Source: Chloroflexus aggregans DSM 9485 (GTDB lineage: Bacteria; Chloroflexota; Chloroflexia; Chloroflexales; Chloroflexaceae). Taken from it: a DNA stretch of 64,000 nt. The translations under genes and the position numbers were made by a program. Location of the stretch: NCBI RefSeq assembly GCF_000021945.1, contig NC_011831.1:2617353-2681352 (forward strand). Reading direction: 5' to 3'. Positions 45,046-54,111 of this stretch are shown piece after piece. Position 1 is the first letter of the stretch; each line of letters starts with the position of its first letter. The notes beneath the pieces were generated by a model that worked only from the letters and a program-made list of their open reading frames with translations, was not told the origin of the DNA and searched no databases.

Positions 45046-46173
45046 ATGCCTGTTATGCTGGCTTTGATAGGTGTACCGCTGATCGCCTTCGTCGTTACGG
45101 CCTTGCTCACCCCACCGCTGATCACTTTGGCCCGACGAGAAGGATGGGTGGCAAAACCCGGCCCCCGCCACGTGCATCGCGAACCTACACCGGTTGTTGG
45201 CGGTTTGGCGATGATAGCGGGGTTGGTCGTCGCATTGATCGCCAGTCTTGGGTTTGAGCTGCTGACGCCGGTCCTGCACCGTTCGCCGTTTGAACATTTA
45301 CGGATCGGTTTGCTTCTGATCGGTATTGCCATCATTGCCGGTGTCAGTTTACTCGATGATCTCTACGACTTGCCGGCGTTGCCTCGGTTAGGGGTCCATA
45401 TCATTGCAGCGCTCGTCGCCGTTGGACCGTATTTGTGGGATCATACGCTCTACCCTGATGCACTTGGCCAACCAACAGAAGCGCGCGGGATTATTCTCAC
45501 TGCCTTCAATTTTCCCTTCGTGTATCAAATCCATCTCCATAACCTTAGTCCGTGGTTGGCGATTGCCGCAACCGTGTTCTGGATTGTGGGGATGCAGAAT
45601 ATGGTCAACTGGCTCGATGGGCTTGATGGGTTGGCTGCCGGTGTGACGTTGATTGCCGGTGTGGTGTTGGCTCTGCATACCCTCACCCTCGAACCACCAC
45701 AAATGACGGTGGCATTGCTCCCGCTGGCGCTGAGTGGTGTCTGCGCAGCGTTCCTCCTCTATAACTCGCACCCTGCTCGCATTTTTATGGGTGATGTTGG
45801 GGCGATGACGATTGGTTATACGTTAGGCATTTGTGCCCTCATCGGTGGGGCTAAATTGGCGACCGTCCTCCTCGTGCTTGGGGTGCCGCTGGTCGATATG
45901 GCCTGGCTAATCTTAACCCGGACCTTACGGGGGCGCTCGGCAGCGCAAGCCGGACGCGATCATCTCCATCACCGGTTCCTCGATCTCGGTCTGAGTCAGC
46001 GGCAGGTAGTGGCCTGCTATTACGGGTTGAGCATCGCTTTTGGCGCCATTGGTTTGCTCGACTTCTTTACCCCTCTCATGAAGCTCATTGCGTTGGTACT
46101 GTTGGGGCTGGTTGTCCTCGTGATATTGATCGTATTACAACCAAAGCCGACAACTCACGCAGCACGACTGTAA
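45046..46173 (+). CDS. WecA/TagO-type polyprenyl-phosphate sugar-1-phosphate transferase
   Basis: A 375-residue polytopic enzyme that starts surface glycan synthesis by moving a HexNAc-1-phosphate from a UDP-sugar to undecaprenyl phosphate. Key sites: LLDDLYDLP (DDxxD), MVNWLDGLDGLAAG, HPARIFMGDVGAM and the cytoplasmic His loop RDHLHHRFLDLGLS, which separates this WecA/TagO branch from MraY. GTGAGGCG lies upstream of ATG 45046. It may supply carriers for the polysaccharide made with the nucleotide-sugar cluster. Confidence 0.87.
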   Translation: MPVMLALIGVPLIAFVVTALLTPPLITLARREGWVAKPGPRHVHREPTPVVGGLAMIAGLVVALIASLGFELLTPVLHRSPFEHLRIGLLLIGIAIIAGVSLLDDLYDLPALPRLGVHIIAALVAVGPYLWDHTLYPDALGQPTEARGIILTAFNFPFVYQIHLHNLSPWLAIAATVFWIVGMQNMVNWLDGLDGLAAGVTLIAGVVLALHTLTLEPPQMTVALLPLALSGVCAAFLLYNSHPARIFMGDVGAMTIGYTLGICALIGGAKLATVLLVLGVPLVDMAWLILTRTLRGRSAAQAGRDHLHHRFLDLGLSQRQVVACYYGLSIAFGAIGLLDFFTPLMKLIALVLLGLVVLVILIVLQPKPTTHAARL

Positions 46174-46301
46174 CAGAAGTGCTGTTGCCATCGCTGCGAT
46201 AGAGCCTTCCGTCTACAGACTGTTGTGTGTGTAGTACTCCTCTCGTATCATGAGAGAGGTTACGTCCTACACATCGGATTGCTCAACAACAGGCAACACC
46301 T

Positions 46302-47114
46302 ATGCGACGCTTGTTGATGATCGTCGTTGTGCTCTGCCTGATCGGTGCGGATCGAGTCGTGTATGCCCCAACCGCCTATACCGACCGGGATGGTCTGAAC
46401 CTTCGCCCGGCTCCACCCACTCGACCCGGTCCCACTATCGAAGCGTATGTGCGACCTGAGTTTGCTGCCCGTATGCGGCGCTTGCGCAATACGATCCTGG
46501 TAGCCGCAGCACGACATAATCATCCGCAGCTATCGGGGATGAGTGACCGCGAATTTGCCATTGTTATGGCGACCATCCTCTACAACGAAAACTTTGGTTG
46601 GGCTGAAGAGCTGGCGCCACCGTTACGGATGGTGACGCCGTTGTATCAAGAGGCGCAACAACAGGTAAACAGCGGGATAGGCGCAAACTTCAGTGTCTGG
46701 CCGGCCAACCTCCGCCCTTCAGTTGCTGCTGAAATTTTGGCCGGTGAGGTGCCTCTCGCCGATGGCAGCATATTGCACATACCGCTCCGCGTCGAAGGCA
46801 GTCAGATCGATCTGCGACAATATCACGACCAACGAGCACTTTTCGCTGCGATTACGACCGAAATTAGCCACGACGAACTCGCGATCAACTATCTTGCCGC
46901 CAATCTTGAACGTGGGGTGTGGCGTGCGGCGATCGAAGGTCAGCCTATCTCGTGGCGCACGCTGGCTGCCTGGCACAATCAGGGCATCGTCGATCCGGTT
47001 GCTATTCAGGCGAATCCAACAGCACGCGACTATGTGCGCCGGGCTGCGGCCTATTTGCCGGCGGCACGTATGTTATTTGCAACCACAGACCATGCAGAAA
47101 TGAGCGCCCTGTGA
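46302..47114 (+). CDS. Exported protein of unknown function
   Basis: A 270-residue protein with an N-terminal signal-like helix (RRLLMIVVVLCLIGADRVVY) and a mostly helical body. MATILYNENFGWAEELAPPL, PLYQEAQQQVNSGIGANFSV and WPANLRPSVAAEILAGEVPL are notable. The Glu after ILYN and the surrounding helical pattern are loosely reminiscent of lysozyme-like folds, but this is speculation. It follows the WecA-type gene by about 130 bp and ends at a hairpin. Confidence 0.55.
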   Translation: MRRLLMIVVVLCLIGADRVVYAPTAYTDRDGLNLRPAPPTRPGPTIEAYVRPEFAARMRRLRNTILVAAARHNHPQLSGMSDREFAIVMATILYNENFGWAEELAPPLRMVTPLYQEAQQQVNSGIGANFSVWPANLRPSVAAEILAGEVPLADGSILHIPLRVEGSQIDLRQYHDQRALFAAITTEISHDELAINYLAANLERGVWRAAIEGQPISWRTLAAWHNQGIVDPVAIQANPTARDYVRRAAAYLPAARMLFATTDHAEMSAL

Positions 47115-47144
47115 GTGTTGGGCAAGTGAAGAGGCGGTAAGGAT

Positions 47145-47165
47145 GGGCCGCCTGCGTGGCGGCCC
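47145..47165. terminator. Hairpin between convergent genes
   Basis: GGGCCGCC-TGCGT-GGCGGCCC forms an 8-bp GC stem, followed by GCCTTCT. It probably ends the exported-protein transcript and may also stop the P-ATPase transcript on the other strand. Confidence 0.7.
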
Positions 47166-47245
47166 GCCTTCTGTCGGGTGTTGAGTTACGACATTCCCGA
47201 ACGGCACCTCGCCGGCCTGTAGTACGCTTAGGCAGTGCATCGTGG

Positions 47246-49933
47246 TCAGCCGTTGGTCTGCCGCTGTAACACCCATTTCGCCATCTCCAACACCGGCACC
47301 ACCGTTAGTGCGACGAACGTAATGATCAGCCAATCGATCGGCGACAGGGGGAAGGTACTAAACGGTTCGTGCAGGAACGGGAGATACACAACTGCCAATA
47401 GTAAGAGCAATTCCCAGATGATAGCAAGGTTCAGCCAGTGATTGGCAAAGGGCCGGTGAAAGACCGATAGGTGGTCGGAGCGGAAGTTGTAGGCTTTGAA
47501 GAATTGAATGAGCACGAGCGAAACGAACGTCATGGTCATTGCCTCAACCATACTCCGCCCGCTCTGCATCGCCCACACAAAGAGCGCAATGTTGACCAGG
47601 GCCGACCACAGTCCGCCTACCATCATCAGTCCGACGACGGGGCGGGTGAAGATGCCACGGCGTGGGTCGCGTGGTGGCTGTTGCATGAGATCATCGTCGG
47701 GAGGATCAACCGCTAAGGCGAGTGCGGGTAGACCATCGGTAGCAAGATTGACATAAAGAATTTGAGTGGCCGTGAGGGGTAACGGCAATCCGGCGAAGGT
47801 TGCGCCGGCCATAAGCGTGATCTCGCCAATGTTCGATGAGAGCAGATACATCAAATACTTTTTAATGTTGCCAAAGATACGCCTTCCTTCTTCCACTGCC
47901 GCAACAATCGAAGCAAAATTGTCGTCGGTGATGGTCATCGCTGATGCTTCTTTGGTCACATCGGTCCCGGTGATCCCCATCGCGATCCCAATGTCGGCCT
48001 TCTTCAATGCCGGCGCATCATTGACACCATCGCCGGTCATTGCGACCACATACCCTTTCTGTTGCAATGCAGTGACGACACGCAGTTTATGGATCGGTGC
48101 TACCCGCGCATAGACATCGACCGTTTCAACGATGTTGGCAAAGTCTTTATCACTGATGGCATCGAGTTCACTCCCGGTCATCACCTGGCCATGCACAAGC
48201 AAACCGAGTTCACGGGCAATGGCGGCTGCCGTGAGGGGATGGTCACCGGTGATCATCACCACGCGAATGCCGGCGCGCTGGCAGGTCTGGATGGCCGTTT
48301 TCGCTTCAGGACGGGGCGGGTCGATCATACCGACGAGACCGAATAGGGTCAATTCGTGTTCGGCAGTTTCCAAGGTGGCCGGCGTCTTGCCGGCGATTGC
48401 CAGGACACGCAGCGCGGTACTGGCCATCGTTTGCGCTGCGTCAAGTATGCTTGCCCGATCTTCTGCGGTGAGCGGGGAGGGCCCGGTCGGTGAGAGCCAG
48501 TGGCTGCATGCATTGATGATGACCTCTGGTGCTCCTTTCGCATACGCGACGGTAACGCCCTGCTCGTTGTGCAGCGTGATCATGCGCTTGGTTTCCGACG
48601 AAAACGGGATTTCGGCAATACGCGGTGCTTGACGAACCAGATCGTCGATGACAAGCCCGGCTTTGGCTGCTGCTACGACAAGCGCGGCTTCAGTCGGGTC
48701 TCCTTGGGCTTGCCAACGCCCATCGCGATAGACGACGTGCGCGTCGGAGGCGAGGGCGGCACCCCGCAACAGTTGCTGTACCGCCGGATCGGGTGGAGTC
48801 GGTTGATCGGCAAGATAGAACTTACCGTCGGGGGCGTACCCCGATCCGCTTAGCTCCCACCAGCGCCCGGCCACAAACAAGCGTCGGATGGTCATTTCGT
48901 CTTTGGTAAGGGTCCCGGTTTTATCGGTGCAGATAACCGATGTGCTACCCAGTGTCTCGACTGCCGGCAAGCGGCGCATCAGGGCGTTACGCTTTGCCAT
49001 ACGCTGGACGCCGATAGCCAGCGAGATGGTAACAACGGCAGGTAGCGCTTCCGGTACAACGGCAACGGCCAGGGCGATCCCGAAGATGATCATCTCGACT
49101 AGCGGCTGGCCGCGCCAAAGACCGAGCACGGTGATGATTGCCACAATGACCAGTGCTGCTCGAGCCAGCATGTGCCCGACGCGGTCGAGGTTTTCTTGCA
49201 AGGGTGTGCGTCCGGTCTCGATAGTTTGGAGCATTGTGGCAATAGTGCCAAACTCGGTATGCATACCGGTGGCGACGACAATCCCGCGGCCACGGCCATA
49301 ACTGACTGAGGTGCCGGCATAGACCATGTTTTTGTGGTCGGCCACCGGTGCGGTCGGTGGTAGGATCACTGCTGCATTCTTTTCAACCGGCACCGATTCG
49401 CCGGTAAGGGCCGCTTCTTCGATCTGTAAATTGACCGCTTCGATGAGCCGGAGATCGGCGGGCACCCGATCCCCGGCTCGCAAGAGCACAACATCGCCGG
49501 GCACCAGCTCGCGCGCCGGAATAGCCTGCTCGCTGCCGTCACGTAGGACGGTTGCATTCGGTGCCGCCATCCGGCGCAAGGCTTCAATTGCCCGTTCGGC
49601 GCGATATTCTTGGATGAAGCCGAGGAGGACGGCAAATAACACGATAACGATAATCGCAACCGATTCGATCCCGTGACCCAGCAAGAGTGAGAGTCCGGTG
49701 GCGATCAACAGGATGATGATCAGTACATTTTGGAATTGGGCCAGCAGGATTGCCCACGGTGAGATGCGCGTCGCTGCTTGCAGTTCATTCGGGCCGTAGC
49801 GAGCTAAGCGTTTAGCCGCTTCGGTACTGCTCAGGCCGTGTGGGGAACTGGCGAGTTGAGCGTACACTTCGATGAGATCGGTGCTATGCCAGGTTGGGCG
49901 TGTCTCATCACGCACAGGGGTAGCTGTTGCCAT
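47246..49933 (-). CDS. P2A-type Ca2+-transporting ATPase
   Basis: An 895-residue cation pump. The phosphorylation site is ICTDKTGTLTKDEMT, the actuator has LTGESVPVEK, and the hinge is TGDGVNDAPALKKADIGIAM. Ca2+-site residues of SERCA are matched in M4 (VAVVPEALP), M5 (SSNIGEITL) and M6 (NLATDGLPALAL), so calcium is the best substrate guess and manganese is possible. The start at 49933 has AAGGAG about 9 bp upstream. The longer frame to 50053 has no support. Confidence 0.92.
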   Translation of the reverse strand: MATATPVRDETRPTWHSTDLIEVYAQLASSPHGLSSTEAAKRLARYGPNELQAATRISPWAILLAQFQNVLIIILLIATGLSLLLGHGIESVAIIVIVLFAVLLGFIQEYRAERAIEALRRMAAPNATVLRDGSEQAIPARELVPGDVVLLRAGDRVPADLRLIEAVNLQIEEAALTGESVPVEKNAAVILPPTAPVADHKNMVYAGTSVSYGRGRGIVVATGMHTEFGTIATMLQTIETGRTPLQENLDRVGHMLARAALVIVAIITVLGLWRGQPLVEMIIFGIALAVAVVPEALPAVVTISLAIGVQRMAKRNALMRRLPAVETLGSTSVICTDKTGTLTKDEMTIRRLFVAGRWWELSGSGYAPDGKFYLADQPTPPDPAVQQLLRGAALASDAHVVYRDGRWQAQGDPTEAALVVAAAKAGLVIDDLVRQAPRIAEIPFSSETKRMITLHNEQGVTVAYAKGAPEVIINACSHWLSPTGPSPLTAEDRASILDAAQTMASTALRVLAIAGKTPATLETAEHELTLFGLVGMIDPPRPEAKTAIQTCQRAGIRVVMITGDHPLTAAAIARELGLLVHGQVMTGSELDAISDKDFANIVETVDVYARVAPIHKLRVVTALQQKGYVVAMTGDGVNDAPALKKADIGIAMGITGTDVTKEASAMTITDDNFASIVAAVEEGRRIFGNIKKYLMYLLSSNIGEITLMAGATFAGLPLPLTATQILYVNLATDGLPALALAVDPPDDDLMQQPPRDPRRGIFTRPVVGLMMVGGLWSALVNIALFVWAMQSGRSMVEAMTMTFVSLVLIQFFKAYNFRSDHLSVFHRPFANHWLNLAIIWELLLLLAVVYLPFLHEPFSTFPLSPIDWLIITFVALTVVPVLEMAKWVLQRQTNG

Positions 49934-50056
49934 AATCAACACTCCTTGCATTTCTGCTAAGGCGCTCTTGAGCAGTAAATGCAGCGGTACGAGTATAGGC
50001 GACACCTCATATTGAGCATAGCACGTTGGGGGTGGTAATACAACCCCGTACACTGA

Positions 50057-51405
50057 CTACTCCCACGTATGCACCGTGGGCTTCTAGGGATTTGCACCCA
50101 GGCTGTGTAGCCCCACAGCCACTCTCTTCCGTGCGGTGTTGCGATCACAGGCAATCGCCACGCCGCACGAGGGTCACCGATGCACGCGAATGGGCACATC
50201 CTTGTTCACCACCGCGTGACATTGACGACCGCATTGCGCCATCCCGCGTGGATCACTTTCCGGCTACCGCCTACCGCCACGCGCAGCCTTGAAGCGCATC
50301 GACCTGGCAAGGTGGTTCCTTGCGGCATCGGCACTGCGGTTTGCCGCGTGTGTTTGTTGATCAGCCGTGCGATGGTCAGCTCTGCCACGACGATCATCCC
50401 GACCTCATGCACGAGACGGCGACTGAGTGAATGCGCGACGTCGTTGCGACGGTACGCAATGCGTTCGTGACGATGCGCCACCACCGTATGTCGTGGGGCG
50501 CGTGCCGGCGTTCCCTTTGCAGGGTTCGACCAGTGACACGGTGCGTTGGCGCCTGCCGGTTTGTCTGTGCGGCAGAAGCGCGGGTTCGCAATCGGTTCGC
50601 CGGTGGACGAGGGAGCGACGTGCGTCACGCCACCATCACTCCCCACGGTACGTTGACGTTCGGGCAACCGTTCAGGTTTGGTTACCTCGCTGAACCAGGC
50701 GTCCCACGTGCCCGTCCTAACGTGGCGGATCGTGCGCGTCGTGTCGTGCCTTCCATCGGACGATGCACGGTCATCGTCGACCGGTCACGCCATTGCCCGT
50801 CCCTCTTGCCCGCATCCGCCTACGGATACGCGAAGCGGTCGTCAGTCGTTGCCGCGCACCCGCGGATACCCAGGCGTTCCACCCGTCTTGACGTGCCGGA
50901 AGAACGCCGTGAACGCTTGGTCAACCCGTTCGGTCAGATGCGGCACCGCTGGGGCGTGAACCGTGTGCAGCGACGGACGTTCCGCGTTCACGATGGGGAT
51001 GCGCCGCTTGGTGTCATCCCAATCCGCCTGCGCTGTTCGTTGTCCCACACGGCCTTGCGGTACGCCAGCGTATCGTTGTCCGGCCAGCGACATACGTCAA
51101 GCACCTGTGCCAACAGGCGTCTGTGAGCGTTCGCTGGCACAAGCCGGAATTGGTAGGTACTGCAACAACAGCTACCCTTCTGGTTTTCAATGTACTACTG
51201 CACCACGTCGCGGGTCACCGTGCCGACCGAGGCCGTCATCTTGCTGCGCGTCCACTACGTCGGGAGGCGCGTGTTCCCGCTGATATATGTGCAGCGACAG
51301 TATAACATAGAACATGTGTTTCTGTCACGTCTCATACTGCTCAAGCGAGGAACGGGCGTATATCCTAGGACTAAAGCACCTGAGGTTGACGCCCTTTGTT
51401 TCTAA
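50057..51405 (-). pseudogene. Decayed IS200/IS605 element (tnpA tail plus tnpB)
   Basis: Reading the minus strand gives a TnpA end near 51270-51190 (RLPT, stop, WTRSKMTASVGTVTRDVVQ, stop, YIENQKG). TnpB pieces follow: TYQFRLVPANAHRRLLAQVL, WPDNDTLAYRKAVWDNEQ, VDQAFTAFFRHVKTGGTPGY, HERIAYRRNDVAHSLSRRLV and a final CGVAIACDRNTARKRVAVGL ending at 50057. Several frameshifts and stops are present and most of TnpA is deleted. A right-end hairpin (CCCACG/CGTGGG) is at 50062-50080, similar to that of the intact element at 57.7 kb. A left-end-like palindrome lies near 51380-51400. It sits between the P-ATPase and ecfT genes. Confidence 0.8.
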
Positions 51406-51430
51406 CCGGCGATTAGTGGGTCATCTGCAC

Positions 51431-52555
51431 CTAATCGGCAAATGCGCTCTGCTGTTGGGCCGCCCGACGCGCTGCGCGACGGTCGGCGACGATCCGGCGG
51501 GCGTGACGCGGGGCTGATGTGTGCATCGGTATGGCCGGTACGGCGAGTGCTAAGATGGTAGTGCCGATGAGCAGATCGAAGGTGGGGGGTATGATTTCAG
51601 GAAACGGGTAGTAGACAAGAGCTGTTGGTTTGAGTAGCCGCAACAAGGCGATCACGATGACTGCACCGATAGCGGCCAGACATGTGATGGTATCGTGGTG
51701 GTGCCACCGTTCTCGGCGGTACGTCGTGCGAGATACGGTCCGGCTGAGTTGGTGGGCTGACCACCAGACGAGTGCTAGCCCGATGCCGCCAAATGGAGCC
51801 ATAATCGGTAGAACGGTGGATCCAGCCCAGAGCCAGCTTATTAATGTGGTAGTGAGCATACTAAGCCCAAGCAACAGGCCGATCATACGACCGGTACTTG
51901 GTTTGGTGAGCGTGCGTCCGTATCCGCGTGCTTCTAGTGCTTCGGCGAGTTGCAATGCACGTTCGAGGCTCCCGGCTAACAGTGGTCCGACGAGCGCCCA
52001 CCAGCTACGGATGCTGCCAAAACGGTGGCCACGTGCGCGTTGCGCGGCGATAATTTCTTGCCCACTGCGCACTAGTCCCGGTGCGAAAGCGATGGCAATT
52101 GTGACGGCTAATCCGGCGTGAAAGAGTGAGCGTGGCACGAGACGCAGCAACCGATGGTGATCAACTAAGGCATTGAATGCGCCGAAGATCAGCAGAAGCG
52201 TCCATAAGCTCAATCCGCGCGTTGCTCCCCACGCTAATGCTTCGGCGGTGATCGGTCCACCCAAGACAATCCCACCTAACCATACCGGCAATTGGTATGC
52301 CGGTGCGTTGAACAATACTGTGGCCCCGCGTGGCCCACCCACTGTGATCGCCGCAAAAACAATGTAACTGAGCCAGATCACTGCTCCGGCACGGGCAAAC
52401 AGTGGGAAACTACGTGCCAGTGGGCGGTCATCACGGCGCGCTACGAATACATAGCCGACCGCTAATATGATCAACAGGTGGTAAAGTGGGTGTGGGGATA
52501 GTATTGCGATGGCTGTGGTAGCAGCCAACCACACCAGCCACGTGCGGGTATGCAT
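51431..52555 (-). CDS. ECF transporter transmembrane subunit EcfT (CbiQ family)
   Basis: EcfT is the membrane scaffold that couples a substrate-binding S subunit to two ATPases in vitamin importers. The 374-residue protein has multiple helices and the two coupling motifs AAQRARGHRFG and AEALEARGYGRTLT, whose A-R-G triplets contact the ATPases. After them come extra hydrophobic segments (about residues 220-340) and a basic Ala/Arg tail, so it is longer than typical EcfT. AAGGA precedes ATG 52555. As the last gene of the cobalamin-riboswitch operon it most likely serves B12 or a precursor. The S subunit and ATPases are not in the window. Confidence 0.82.
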   Translation of the reverse strand: MHTRTWLVWLAATTAIAILSPHPLYHLLIILAVGYVFVARRDDRPLARSFPLFARAGAVIWLSYIVFAAITVGGPRGATVLFNAPAYQLPVWLGGIVLGGPITAEALAWGATRGLSLWTLLLIFGAFNALVDHHRLLRLVPRSLFHAGLAVTIAIAFAPGLVRSGQEIIAAQRARGHRFGSIRSWWALVGPLLAGSLERALQLAEALEARGYGRTLTKPSTGRMIGLLLGLSMLTTTLISWLWAGSTVLPIMAPFGGIGLALVWWSAHQLSRTVSRTTYRRERWHHHDTITCLAAIGAVIVIALLRLLKPTALVYYPFPEIIPPTFDLLIGTTILALAVPAIPMHTSAPRHARRIVADRRAARRAAQQQSAFAD

Positions 52556-52641
52556 GCGCAATCCTTCTTCGTTGTCTTTTGGGCGCGGGGCGGGCGATAG
52601 CCTACATCGGCGGTACGCACCGTCGCCGATCCACTACCTCT

Positions 52642-53397
52642 CTATGACAGGTTCACCGTCAGTACGGCCAGCGCCACAACTTCACCGATTTCACAGAGCG
52701 CACCATAGGTGTCGCCGCTGAGACCGCCCAGATCGCGTACCCACCAGCTTGCCAGCAGATGCGCAACTCCTAACACGAACACTGCAGCCACGATGCCGGT
52801 GATACCGGCGATGAGCCATGCCGCACCGAGCATCATGGCCGAAGACAACCAGAGATCATGTTGACGTACTTGCGCGTTAAAGGTCCGGCCCAGCCCACCT
52901 TCGCGGGCAGCGGGAAAGCGATAGATTCCATAACAATCGGCCCATCGCCCTAGCATCGGGGCCAACAGCAACGCCGGCCATACGTTTGTCGCTTCTGCGA
53001 TGAGTGCTACTTTGAGCATCATCAGCACGATCAGCGCTAATGCACCCATCGCCCCGATCCGACTATCTTTCATGATTTCGAGTTTGCGTTCACGCGACCG
53101 CCAACTCATCACCGCATCGAAGGTGTCACTCAGACCATCGAGATGGAGACCTCCGGTAATGATGCCCCAGATCGCCATCACCATCACTGCCGCTGTTAGA
53201 TTGCCCCACAGCGGGCGGGCTATGAGATCGGTAGTTACCAGCGCACCGCCAATGACCAATCCGGCTATTGGAAACCACGGGATGGCCCGTGCCACACTCT
53301 GTTCATCCATTGGCGGTATGCCGGGTAGGGGGATAATGGTCAAAAAGCGGATCGCTTCGATGAAGCCATTAACCGAGCGGGCCGGCGATTCGTTCAT
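52642..53397 (-). CDS. cobS: Adenosylcobinamide-GDP ribazoletransferase
   Basis: CobS joins adenosylcobinamide-GDP and alpha-ribazole (phosphate), the last assembly step of cobalamin, in the membrane. The 251-residue protein shows AIRFLTIIPLPG at the start, GGLHLDGLSDTFDAVMSW with its Asp-rich metal motif, and SRIGAMGALALIVLMMLKVA. GGAG lies about 8 bp before ATG 53397; the ATG at 53409 lacks a ribosome binding site. It follows cobC closely, consistent with salvage of imported corrinoids. Confidence 0.93.
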   Translation of the reverse strand: MNESPARSVNGFIEAIRFLTIIPLPGIPPMDEQSVARAIPWFPIAGLVIGGALVTTDLIARPLWGNLTAAVMVMAIWGIITGGLHLDGLSDTFDAVMSWRSRERKLEIMKDSRIGAMGALALIVLMMLKVALIAEATNVWPALLLAPMLGRWADCYGIYRFPAAREGGLGRTFNAQVRQHDLWLSSAMMLGAAWLIAGITGIVAAVFVLGVAHLLASWWVRDLGGLSGDTYGALCEIGEVVALAVLTVNLS

Positions 53398-53412
53398 AGA
53401 AAGCTCCATGCG

Positions 53413-54024
53413 CTAGCGTATCGGTGGTACGCTGTTAACCGTGCGGATAATGATCGATGAGCCGTATATGTCAAGGGCAGTCATGCTACCCAGATCGATC
53501 CGCCAACGCCAATGTTCGGCTACCGGTGTCTGACAACAGAAACAGAGTACCAATTGGATAGGGGTAGCATGGGTGATAACGATCGCTCGTCTGCCGGCAT
53601 AGTGTGAGCGTAGTTCGTGCCAGGCTTCACCAACGCGAGTCGCTACATCGGCCAGACTCTCGCCACCGGTCGGTTTGCCGTTGATCCCGTTGGCCCAGCG
53701 CGCTTGTGCATCACCGGGAAAACGTTGGAGTACCTCGCGGTACGTCAATCCTTCCCATTGTCCCTGATCGATCTCGCGCCAACGCAGGTCTTCGACTATG
53801 GCAATCGATGGGCGGTCTTGGGTGATGGCAGCCGCCAGCGCGCGGGTGCGTTCGGTCGGACTGACGATGGCGTGGGTAAACGGCAATGCGCGCAAGCGAC
53901 GGACGACCGCTTCGTGCTGTCGCTGACCGTAGGTGGTTAGCGGACTATCACTGTGGCCGAGATAGCGACGGGCACGATTAGCAACGGTTTGGCCGTGACG
54001 AACGAGCCAAATGCTGGTGCGCAT
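53413..54024 (-). CDS. cobC: Histidine phosphatase, probable alpha-ribazole phosphatase
   Basis: A 203-residue member of the phosphoglycerate mutase-like histidine phosphatase family: the phospho-acceptor motif WLVRHGQTVANRARRYLGH, the second Arg region VSPTERTRALAAAI, the acid in REIDQGQWEGLTY and the second His in VITHATPIQLV. Such proteins act as CobC, removing phosphate from alpha-ribazole 5'-phosphate or cobalamin phosphate. Adjacency to cobS in a B12-controlled operon supports this; the family alone would not. Confidence 0.8.
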   Translation of the reverse strand: MRTSIWLVRHGQTVANRARRYLGHSDSPLTTYGQRQHEAVVRRLRALPFTHAIVSPTERTRALAAAITQDRPSIAIVEDLRWREIDQGQWEGLTYREVLQRFPGDAQARWANGINGKPTGGESLADVATRVGEAWHELRSHYAGRRAIVITHATPIQLVLCFCCQTPVAEHWRWRIDLGSMTALDIYGSSIIIRTVNSVPPIR

Positions 54025-54111
54025 AAGTAAGCTCTTCTTGGTCGATACGGTCGGCAGATGAGAAGATTGTGCTACCCGAACGACACTATCTGCACTTGCC
54101 CATCTGTTTAA

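Noticed and set aside
50431-51126. Plus-strand frame of 231 codons near 50.8 kb
   Set aside because: It is antisense to a decayed TnpB whose motifs are readable on the minus strand; composition alone keeps it open.
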